From the NCBI GenBank assembly GCA_958295665.1, contig OY282560.1, positions 144,762,091 through 144,826,090 of the forward strand: 64,000 nucleotides of DNA. The letters are read 5' to 3'. Shown here piece after piece: positions 55,676 to 64,000 of this stretch. Origin of the DNA: Tipula vernalis (taxonomy: Eukaryota > Arthropoda > Insecta > Diptera > Tipulidae). The first letter of the stretch is position 1, and every line of letters begins with the position of its first letter. The position numbers and the translations under genes are program-made. The notes under the pieces are model-generated. The model was given only the letters and a program-made list of their open reading frames with translations. It did no database searches and was not told the origin of the DNA.

Positions 55676-57440
55676 TTAGTTAAAAATCTCTCCGACCAGC
55701 TTTTCTAATTTTAAAAACACTTTTTGCGTTTTTGTAGTTACTGGGCATTGAATATTAAATATAAAATTTTGGAAAAAACTCCAAAATAATCTTAAACTAC
55801 AATTATATTCGATATTAAATATAAAATGCAGTTTGAATACAAAATCTATTGCTGCTATAAAATTGTAATGTTTCGGAAGGCAAATTAAGTGGTTATCCAA
55901 AACGACAAAAAACTGGTTTACCGTAGCCTTTGATGCACCAACGGCTATAATATAAGGTGATTTTGATTCAATATTTTTTAAATATTCTTCATTAGTCAAT
56001 CCCTCCTAAAATGTTACGATATATGTATTATGCTATTTTTATATATAATTTATATTAAAATTATAAAATATTTTTGTTATAGTATAATTGAATGAAGTTT
56101 GAAATCAATTTAATAAAATGAATGATTATCAGCTTGTTCAGATTAGGAATTAGTAATCCAGATTCCCTAATCAAGTTAACTTGTGATCTGGATTGCCGTT
56201 TTTGGCATTCAGACTGTAAGAGAAAATCGCGATTAAAAACGATATTCGCCTTGTGACTCTACCGAAAACTCTTCAAAACCCTATTCTCTATTAAAATCCA
56301 TTAATTTTTTAACGATTACTTTAATCTGTAATTGAAACAGGATTAACATAATCTCCATTGTTTACACTATAACAAAATCTAGAGAGATTACTAATCTCTA
56401 GTCTGAACATAGCATAACAGAAGACTGTATTGGCTGCGTATTTTACTTATTTTCAAGCTTCAACTAATTAAACATAAGCTTATTTATACAAAAGCATGCA
56501 GTTATATACGCAAAAGTATAATTTATCAATACATTTTTAAATATAATAAGCATTTCCACCGCCTTTTCATTGGTCAATCTAGATAGCTTTTTTCCCCCGT
56601 TAGCTGATGGTGGTAGTAACCTTATTAGGTTAATAAACGATACTATACAACTATCATAATCTGCAAATAAATTAGACAGATAACATTAATCATAACAAAT
56701 AAAATTGGAAATGGGAATCTGTACCTTGGTCTCGATCAAACTCCGTGTACAGTATACTTCTACCGGAATTTTTAACAGCTGTAAAAATTACTGCTTGATG
56801 TTTTGGCCACTTTTCCAATAATTTTTCCGTTTCTTTATATAAGAGGGAGAAGTCATACAGCACCTGCAAAAACGTTGAATCATTATTTTATTATAAGGCT
56901 TATCGTACAAAAGAAATGAAAATGTTAACTTACCAAATCTGGATAAACAAAGAAAAAAGAATTTTTCTCCCATAAATTGCTGATTTTCGTTTCTTTTGAA
57001 GCCAATCTTCTATAGTTGGTAGATTTTAATCTTTGATTTCACTAATTCAACTTCGTCGGGTAAAGATGCTGTATTTAATATGTTTAAATCATTTTCAAGG
57101 ATGTCGTTGTCGTCGTTATTTTTCGTTGTTGTCGAGCAAATCACAGTTTCTCATCAAATGATTTCTGAATCTTTCTTTTTTTTGATCGGTCGTTCTTCAA
57201 TTTGGTTTGGAGAAAACCATTACCCTCTTTATTTAGCACTATTTCCTGTTTATAAAAAAAATTATTAAAATAATATTTAAGAGCCGAATAAAACTTTGTC
57301 TTACCGTATCTAAACATGGAAACAGCCCTTTTGCAATTTCTGAGATCAAATGTAGCTCTTCGGTGGTAGGTAAAAAGCTTAGATTTTCTTCAACGAAAGA
57401 TGCCAAAAATGATATAAGCTTACGTCGTTGATTATCGGTT
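55676..57440 (-). pseudogene. Intron-containing second gene of the KDZ/CACTA-like element
   Basis: Four exons are visible on the minus strand. Exon 1 (57440-57305) has RRKLISFLASFVEENLSFLP and donor GTAAGA. Exon 2 (57245-56934) ends FFFVYPDL with donor GTAAGT. Exon 3 (56863-56725) encodes LYDFSLLYKETEKLLEKWPK and has donor GTACAG. Exon 4 (56005-55676) has PYIIAVGASKATVNQFFVVL and FIFNIEYNCSLRLFWSFF. The first two introns are 59 and 70 bases. Exon 2 has at least two frame shifts, and the exon 3-4 join does not keep frame. The C-terminal region resembles a domain encoded beside KDZ/CACTA-like transposases in other animals. I infer that it belongs with the 52575-55557 gene. Confidence 0.6.
56135..56409. 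mobile_element. 275-bp MITE in the last intron
   Basis: The left end tgttcagattaggaattagt and the right end (reverse complement tgttcagactagagattagt) match at most positions. It lies between exon 3 and exon 4 of the gene at 55676-57440. No target duplication was resolved. Confidence 0.65.
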
Positions 57441-57640
57441 ATTTATTTATTTTATTTACATCAAATTTTGGACACCCCGTTTTGAGCAAAAGCTCATTTG
57501 CAACAGGGTATCTGTTACAAGATAAAGGATTAACCACAATTTTTGAACATCCATTCGATCCAAACAGGACGATTAACCAAATTTCCAATATGTAATGAGA
57601 TTTGCCCATTTTACGTCATGTTCGAAAAGGCTTCACAGGT
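57436..57640 (-). mobile_element. LINE 3'-end fragment
   Basis: Read on the minus strand, the sequence passes through acagataccctgttgcaaat and caaaacggggtgtccaaaat and ends in a (aata)n tail at 57436-57460, the mark of a non-LTR insertion. Its body is too short to classify. The tail abuts exon 1 of the neighbouring pseudogene, so that gene may be 5'-cut by the insertion. Confidence 0.5.
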
Positions 57641-57799
57641 TCAGGGCTGTTGAGGAACTTTAGCAAACTATGTATGTATATGGCTTTAAAAAAAACACAA
57701 ATACACCTAATACGATCTTATCGTAGTAAATCCGTGTTAATTTTGATCGTGTGTATCCAAAACAGAATTAGGTTTAGTTGTTTTATATGAATATAGTAT

Positions 57800-58172
57800 T
57801 ATTGGAATTTAAACTAAATGGTTTTAGTACTTTTTTGTTTGTGTTCTTTATTTGTACAAATTCATATGTGTACATTTAATTAGTTGAACTAAAACCTAAA
57901 ACATTTCACAATTATTATATATTGTAACAAATTAACAGTAATTCTACTAAATTATAAATTCTTACAAATTTTAGTTTTATTTCCTAACGGTATTTTCTTT
58001 TTACCCGTATTCTGAATTTATTTGAATTCCCTAAACGAACATAAAAGTTCAAGATAGTCTCTCCATCTAAACGAACAAAATTATCCTCAGGCCTCTAGAT
58101 TTTTTCTTTATTTTCATTTCTTTTTCGGAGCCTAAGAGACTATTTTTATTTTAGATTGCTTCGTTATTAACA
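57800..58172 (-). repeat. 3' LTR of the BEL/Pao element (373 bp)
   Basis: Begins TGTTAATAACG (58172) right after the purine tract ccaggtgggag, and overlaps the last seven codons of pol. It ends near ccaata (57800), where similarity to the right LTR sliver stops. Confidence 0.75.
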
Positions 58173-61100
58173 CTCCCACCTGGTGAATATGCTGACGTTA
58201 AAGAATTTTCACCATTAATATCAAGTTTGGCTAGTTTTGTTGATGGTCTAGTATATAACCCGGTTGTTGTTCTTACTACCGCACTACGAATTTGATCCCC
58301 TTTACCCCAATGAACATCGGTTATCACGCCTTTCGGCCAATTTCCTCTTGGATTTCGTTCATCGACTATAAGCACTACATCTCCGATCGCAAGCGGTGGG
58401 GCCTTTTCGAACCATTTGGTTCGTTTCGTAATTACTGGGAGGTACTCCACTATCCACCGTTTCCAGAACTGATTAGCAATCTTCTGAGTAACCAACCAGT
58501 TTTTATTGACAGTCTTTGCTGATGAATCAAGTTCCGCAAGAGGCTTTGCCCCACTTGATGCCCCAAGCAGAAAGTGATTAGGTGTTATGGCTTCGTTTTC
58601 GGCGTTTACAGGCAGGTATGTTAATGGGCGTGTGTTAATAATGTTTTCCACTTCGGCCAGGCTAGTGTGTAGAATTTCGTCGGTTAATTTTGTATTACCC
58701 AGGATTTTATACAGATTCGTTTTGACACTTCTAACCATCCGTTCCCATGCACCTCCAAAGTGTGGTGCCGATGGCGGAATGAAGTTCCATTTGAATGAAG
58801 CTAAGCGCTTCTGAGCCTCTAGATAGTCCAGCTTTATAAACTCTTGTTTTAATTCCTTTTCAGCACCCTTAAAGTTGGTACCGTTGTCAGTATATATTTC
58901 GAGTGGATTACCTCGCCCGGAATCGAAGGAGGCACTGAATGAAGCTATCGGTAGATAAGCTTGATGATACTTCTAGGTGTATAGCTCTTATGGTTAAACA
59001 AGTAAATACAACACCCCATCTTTTCTCCGATCGACGTCCAACGACAACGGTGATTGGCCCAAAAAGATCTATGCCGACATAGCTGAAAGGTCGACAGAAT
59101 GCCGCAAGTGTTGCCGGTGGTAGCGGAGCCATTTCTGGTGGTTTTGGGTTTGCTTTTTGCTGCTTGCACACTGGACAATCGAACTGAATTTTTCGTAACA
59201 GATTGCGTAAACGTGGAACCTCATAGATCTGCCGCAGTTCATTAACAACGGTTTCGTTGTTATGGTGTTGATATATAACATGGTATTCGTGAACGCGTAA
59301 ATATGTAATTCGATGGTCACCAGGCAACATTTTCTTGCGCTTCGTGTTGTAGGGAATACATGTTGCTGCATCAGTACGTCCGCGAACTCTAAGAACTCCA
59401 TTTTCGTCCAGATGCGGGGAGCATTTATAAATTTGGTTTGAGTCGATATCTCTTGTGAGTATTTGTCCCATTGAGCTCGCTTAATGAGCTGCATGGTGGC
59501 ATGTTGAAACTCTTTGTATGTTTTTGGCCCTGCCATTGGTTTGGAGCGTTTAATCAGCGACAGAAACATATGACGGGCTCTATTTATGTTAACTTGGGCT
59601 CGAAGTAACTTTGCCCATGTTGAACAATTGTCTGGGTTAATAGCTATTGGCGGCTCCACGGATATGACACGATGATAGTTCATTCGAAATTCCTTGGTGG
59701 GGTTGGCATCTTCATTTGGAGCTATTGGCCATTCTATCTGGGGTTCTTTTAGAAAGGCTGGGCCTTGAACCCACCTTGAGCCCGTTTCGTAGTTTGGTAA
59801 GTTCCCAGTCCATTTGGTGGCCCCATCCGCGACATTTTCTTTCGCTGCCAGCCAGTGCCACTCGTTTTCCTTGGATTTTTCCAGACATTCGGTTATCCGG
59901 AATGCCACAAATTGTTTATAGTTTCGGGCCTCAGATCTCAACCAGCCAATTACCGTTTTTGAATCTGTCCAATAGTGCTTTGACTCGATACTAATGGAAT
60001 GTGATTTTATAATTGATGAACCCAAACGAGCACCTAGCACTGCTGACATTAGTTCGAGACGTGGTATGGAGATCAGCTTGTTGTTCGGGGCTACGCGAGT
60101 CTTTGATGCAACCAGCGCAGTAGTGACTCCATTAGCTGTTGTTGTGCGAATGTAAGCTACCGCATCACCAAATACGTGCAATTGGTACGTCGCCGGTCTT
60201 GATCCCAGATCATAGCAACGAGGAATATAGAGCTGATCAACATTTACTAGGTGTCTCACCCAAATTTTCCATCTTTCATTTAACTTGTCTTTAATCGGTT
60301 CATCCCAATCAGTTCCGCTACGCCATACTTCTTGCAAGATCAACTTGGCATAGATGAGGAGATTTGATATTAGACCCAAAGGGTCAAAAACACTCATCAG
60401 AACTCTTAATATTTCCCTTTTAGTGGGCGTTTTACTTCCATCTAATAATGCTGCATCAATTCGATTGATATTTAGTACGAACCGAAAGTTATCATTTTTA
60501 TGATCCCACCACATCCCAAGGACTTTATCTCCAATAGTACCTTTATGACGTATTTCATTAGACTGCTCTTTCACGTCTGTTCCAATCGCTTGCAGTAAGT
60601 CGGGGGAGTTGCTGATCCATCCTCTCATAAGGAATCCCGCATGTTGATGAATGGTTCTTACATGTAGAACCGTCTGAATTGCCTCGTCCATGCTTCGAAA
60701 ACTGTCCAACCAATCATCGACGTAATGTCGATGCTGAATGGATTCGACTGCTCTTGGATATTGCGATTTAAATTGTTCTGCATTTTGATCTTTAATAAAC
60801 TGGGCGATTGATGGAGAGCAGGTTGCTCCGAAAGTCATGACCTTCATGATGTAGGTATCCGGTTTTCGTGATGTATCTAAATCTCTCCATAAAAATCTTT
60901 GGGAGTCGGTGTCCTTTGCCGTTACAAGGATTTGATGAAACATTTCCTTGATATCACCCGTAACAGCAATTCTTTCTTCTCGGAATTTGAATAAGACACT
61001 TGGTAGTGGCGCAAGTTCGTCGGGCCCTTTCATCAGTTTGGAGTTTAATGAAACTCCATCGACTTTGGCTGCAGCGTCCCACACTAATCGCACTTTATTC

Positions 61101-61849
61101 GGCTTATTTGGGTTTTGCACTACAAATATTGGTAGATACCAAGATCTACTTTTCATGACCGTCTCGTCTGGTTCGAGTTTTCGGATATACCCCTTTTCCT
61201 TATAAGTCTGGATGAGGTGTTTGACTTTTGAACCTAGTTCTGGATTTTTCATAATTTTAGACTCGAATGAGTCTAGTCGTCGTAACGCCATCGATATGCT
61301 ATTTGGAAATTTTATTTCTTCAAACTTCCAGAGTAGCCCACTTTGATACCGATCACCTGTGTACTTGGTTGTTTTTTGCAATATTACGCGAGAGCGCTTA
61401 TTTTCCCATGGTTCAATCAATTTATTGTGTTCGATTCCGTAATTATCTAGTGTATAAAAACTGTTCACTAGCTCCTGTAGGTCGTCGTCGTAATCAACAC
61501 TTTGCTTGATTTCATGGTTGTATAGTTCCACTTTATGGTTGGAATGTTTTCCGTGCACAGACCACCCTAATTTGGTCTTAGTAGCAATTGGTGAGTGTCG
61601 ACCATTTTGTCGTACCTCAGTTGGTACGGTTAGCCATGCCTCGTCGGACCCTATCAAAATTGTTGGTTTAGCTTTTTTGTATTCCGCTATCGGCAACTCC
61701 TTAATATAATCAGCCAATGATTCCATTGCTAGACTTTGGCATGGTAGTGCCAGTGACTTGGCTGTACGCACCGATTCTAAAATAAACTGCTCGGCATCTC
61801 CGTCTGCCCCGGATATTTTCGGTGAAACAGTCATTGAACCTTCCTCCAT
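58151..61849 (-). pseudogene. BEL/Pao pol: protease end, RT, RNase H, integrase
   Basis: The main frame (61849-59069) gives a protease-RT linker, then reverse transcriptase with VRLVWDAAAKVDGVSLNSKL, ITVTGDIKEMF-like catalytic strand, FGATCSPSIAQFI and the catalytic HYVDDWLDSF. RNase H follows with LHVFGDAVAYIRTT (an apparent in-frame loss beside the first aspartate), LISIPRLELMSAVLGARL and HYWTDSKTVIGWL. Integrase shifts frame near 59400 (59471-58908: RVRGRTDAATCIPY, CPVCKQQ, VGIDLFGPI, CLTIRAIHLEVSSSLSTDSF) and again near 58910 into the frame with IYTDNGTNF and APHFGGAWERMVRSVK, ending at 58151. The catalytic residues of integrase are present but split across frames. Confidence 0.9.
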
Positions 61850-63912
61850 GGTTGTAATTTCTTTTGTCCATTGAAGGCATACGTCAACCTTTCGTCCTGT
61901 AGGCCGAGGTATTCCGCAACCAATTCTTCCATTATTGTTCCATTGGCACCATCGTCCAAAAAAGCAAACGTTTTTAGTTTCTGGCCATTTAATCCGTACA
62001 GATTAACAGGTACGATTCGGTACAGAACTTGGCTATTTCCGTCCGGGTGTAGGCTAATTTTCATCACGGTTGACGATGCTTCATTATTAACCGTCGATAT
62101 TTTTGGCTGATTTACGATCGTTTCAGTTCCATGCAATAGATGGTGATGTGCCCGATTACATTCGTCCACTCGACAACGTTGTTTATTGAAGCAGCGTCGA
62201 AAATTATGAGGCTGAATACACTTCCCGCACCAGCGATGGTTTCTAATTAATTCCCATCGCTTGGTGCAATTCATTGCTAGAAATTTAGCGCACTTTACCA
62301 GTGGGTGTTCCACCTGACATATTATACACATACTCTTGTTATTTGTCATCGTTTTGACTTGATGAGCCGCTATACCCATCGGTTTATTCCCCGATTTGTT
62401 TACCGACTTCTTCTCATTAGGTATGAATTGTGACAGGTCAATTTTTGACACTTTTACCGCCCCCCCAGTGATTTCGTTTAACCAACATGAAAAGTCTGAT
62501 AGGTCGATGCTCCCCAGACGTTTACTTTGGTTATCCCATTCCATACCTAAATGGTACGGCAATTTATCGACGAGCTCCTCTATTAGTATTGGATTATTCA
62601 TGTATCCCTCTAGATGAGATGCTTCCGCGAGTCCGCACAAATTATCTACTTCTGCGGCGAAATTAATTAGTGAGGCGTATTTGTCGGTTTTCACTGGCTG
62701 TAAGTTACGTACTTGTTGTGTGAGCGCGCGAAGTACTACCTCTGGTCTTCCATAGTATGCGCGCAGTTTCTCTATAACACCAGGAACAGTTTCTGGTACG
62801 ATTAATCGATTTCGCACGAGATCGTACGCCGGTGGTTTGAGGGCCCGCTGAAGGCGCATCAGATTATCCACATTGGAATATCCACATTGTTTGGTTGAGA
62901 ACACATAGCTCGATATGAATTTTAGCCATTCCAACGGGTTGCCATTAAACGATGGCAACTCTTTCGATGAGAATGCCAGCCGTGAGGCGACTTGCTCTGG
63001 TACGAGAGTCGTATTTGCTCTAGCTTTCGGTAGTTGGATATTCCAGCTAGACATTCCCCGAGGCCCAATTTCTTCTAAATTGGGCAATTGTTCTTCTAGT
63101 GGTGTTGATCTGATAAATGGTTGTCGTGGTGTCAAACGACGCTCGAAATTGTTGTTGAAAACTGTCTCAAACACAAGCCCTTTGGCTGCTTTTTCATCAC
63201 TTCGTTGAATTTGTTGTACCTCTAACTCGTTAGCGCCGTTTGCGTTACTCTCAGGTTGCACCTCTTGTTGTGCATTGCTGGTTTGGTGGGATTGAATCCA
63301 CTGGCAAGTTCTATTCATGATTTCATTCGATTTGACCGAACTGGCACAACGGGATGATCTAACTCCCTCACTTTCTTTCAAGTAATGAAGCTTTTGTTTT
63401 GCGAATTCTATTTCGCGATCTTCTCGTATACGCTCCAAATTTCGGATATTCTCCATTTGGTCCCATATTTGGTTTCGTACTCGTGTTGTGCATGTATTTC
63501 TATTGCTCTCACTCAAGCCTGAACGGGATTGTGTTATTTCTCGATGTTTTTCTGTGTTTTGAGGCCCGAGATTACTCGTTCTTATTGGGCTTTTTAATTC
63601 AACGTTTAGACTTCTACTATCGCCGTTATTGTTACTATTATCCGGTACCGTTATAGCCACTGTCCTTACAGGAGCTGACCGTAATGACATGGCGTGTTTA
63701 GTCTTCGTTATTTCTATTTTTGATTTAATTGCACATTTTTTATTTTTTAGCGTTTGAGCCGTTTTTTCACCTTGTTGTTCGACGGTCGATTGGAATACTC
63801 GCGATACACTCAGCGGATCGACATGCTTCTCCCAGACTTCATCGTTAACATTACTTTTCGGTGGTTTCCCTAACGGTGTACGCGTCAGCTTCTTTGTTGA
63901 GCCAAACGACAT
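61831..63912 (-). CDS. BEL/Pao gag-protease polyprotein (693 aa)
   Basis: The ATG at 63912 is the first after the LTR. Residues 1-300 are charged and low in structure. Residues about 315-500 are the gag core, with ELPSFNGNPLEWLKF, LQRALKPPAYDLVRNRL and KLPYHLGMEW. Residues about 545-620 form paired zinc knuckles with CIICQVEHPLVKCAKF, RWCGKCIQPHNFRRC, and CRVDECNRAHHHLLH. Residues 640-693 begin an aspartic protease with FAFLDDGANGTIMEELVAEY, where the family usually has a D-S/D-G box. The frame is lost about 20 residues before its end relative to the pol frame, by a small indel near 61885. This could in principle be a programmed shift, but an indel is simpler. The capsid part appears intact. 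Confidence 0.88.
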   Translation of the reverse strand: MSFGSTKKLTRTPLGKPPKSNVNDEVWEKHVDPLSVSRVFQSTVEQQGEKTAQTLKNKKCAIKSKIEITKTKHAMSLRSAPVRTVAITVPDNSNNNGDSRSLNVELKSPIRTSNLGPQNTEKHREITQSRSGLSESNRNTCTTRVRNQIWDQMENIRNLERIREDREIEFAKQKLHYLKESEGVRSSRCASSVKSNEIMNRTCQWIQSHQTSNAQQEVQPESNANGANELEVQQIQRSDEKAAKGLVFETVFNNNFERRLTPRQPFIRSTPLEEQLPNLEEIGPRGMSSWNIQLPKARANTTLVPEQVASRLAFSSKELPSFNGNPLEWLKFISSYVFSTKQCGYSNVDNLMRLQRALKPPAYDLVRNRLIVPETVPGVIEKLRAYYGRPEVVLRALTQQVRNLQPVKTDKYASLINFAAEVDNLCGLAEASHLEGYMNNPILIEELVDKLPYHLGMEWDNQSKRLGSIDLSDFSCWLNEITGGAVKVSKIDLSQFIPNEKKSVNKSGNKPMGIAAHQVKTMTNNKSMCIICQVEHPLVKCAKFLAMNCTKRWELIRNHRWCGKCIQPHNFRRCFNKQRCRVDECNRAHHHLLHGTETIVNQPKISTVNNEASSTVMKISLHPDGNSQVLYRIVPVNLYGLNGQKLKTFAFLDDGANGTIMEELVAEYLGLQDERLTYAFNGQKKLQPWRKVQ

Positions 63913-63977
63913 GTTTTTTATCGTGCACTTTAAACTCTTTATTGTTCAATAAAAAACAATAAAATTTGTTTTAGTAA

Positions 63978-64000
63978 TATTGGAATTTAAACTAAATGGT
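63978..64000 (-). repeat. End of the 5' LTR of the BEL/Pao element (cut by the window)
   Basis: The 23 bases from tattggaatttaaac to the window edge are identical to 57800-57822. The rest of the LTR lies beyond 64000. Confidence 0.75.

Larger units (their letters stand above)
57800..64000 (-). mobile_element. BEL/Pao LTR retrotransposon, near-complete, continues past the right edge
   Basis: Right to left: a sliver of the 5' LTR (63978-64000), gag, protease, RT, RNase H, integrase, a polypurine tract, and the 3' LTR (57800-58172). The 23 visible bases of the right LTR are identical to 57800-57822 of the left one. The coding region is broken at only about three sites, so it is the youngest large retroelement here. 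The leader between LTR and gag is only about 65 bases, and I could not recognise a primer-binding site in it. Confidence 0.88.

Noticed and set aside
59716..59994. Plus-strand open frames across 58.2-63.7 kb
   Set aside because: All are antisense shadows of the BEL/Pao polyprotein.

Overview
The window is AT-rich, intron-bearing eukaryotic DNA dominated by decayed transposable elements. Host sequence at the left edge reads as the first two coding exons of an UNC93-like gene. The repeat set (mariner, Tc1, hAT, BEL/Pao, several Gypsy lineages, a LINE, Penelope, Helitron and CACTA/KDZ-like transposases) fits an insect, perhaps a fly. I cannot name the species. There is no sign of bacterial genes, CRISPR or operons.

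Layout, left to right. 0-2.4 kb: start of the UNC93-like gene on the minus strand and its AT-rich upstream region. 2.4-5.8 kb: a hAT-type element with a perfect 8-bp target duplication, carrying a decayed BEL/Pao retrotransposon. 5.9-8.6 kb: a small minus-strand exon pair whose 88-bp intron took in a second hAT element (2,303 bp, also with an 8-bp duplication). 8.6-10.5 kb: a CACTA/Tnp2-like transposase pseudogene. 10.5-13.4 kb: simple and palindromic repeats. 13.4-15.9 kb: a BEL/Pao gag-protease remnant with a primer-binding site and an inferred LTR. 16-18.9 kb: a LINE. 19.7-20 kb: a Penelope fragment. 20.3-20.8 kb: a mariner/Tc1 fragment. 21.5-24.2 kb: a Helitron broken by a foldback repeat. 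26-29.2 kb: a Gypsy element.

30.4-34.2 kb is a mosaic of satellite-like arrays in opposite orientations and a ~1.7 kb palindrome. It is followed by a mariner (34.4 kb) and a second Gypsy with a 193-bp tandem duplication (36.8-38.7 kb). 41-43.4 kb holds a ~181-bp satellite with a three-monomer higher-order repeat. The array flips orientation and is bounded by inverted repeats, like a foldback element. 44.5-47.8 kb has mariner/Tc1 fragments and three unusual minisatellites. 49.9-51.2 kb is a third Gypsy remnant. 52.6-57.4 kb holds two adjacent minus-strand transposon-type pseudogenes, one with short spliceosomal-type introns; two MITE-like elements sit within them. 57.8 kb to the right edge is a nearly complete BEL/Pao retrotransposon running right to left.

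Nothing here works together as a host pathway. The biology is mobile-element biology: nested insertions, frameshifted polyproteins and self-inverted repeats. The strongest new leads are the foldback mosaic at 30.5-34.2 kb, the satellite-bearing foldback at 41-43.4 kb, the intron-containing transposon gene at 55.7-57.4 kb, and the hAT insertion into a tiny intron at 6.2-8.5 kb.
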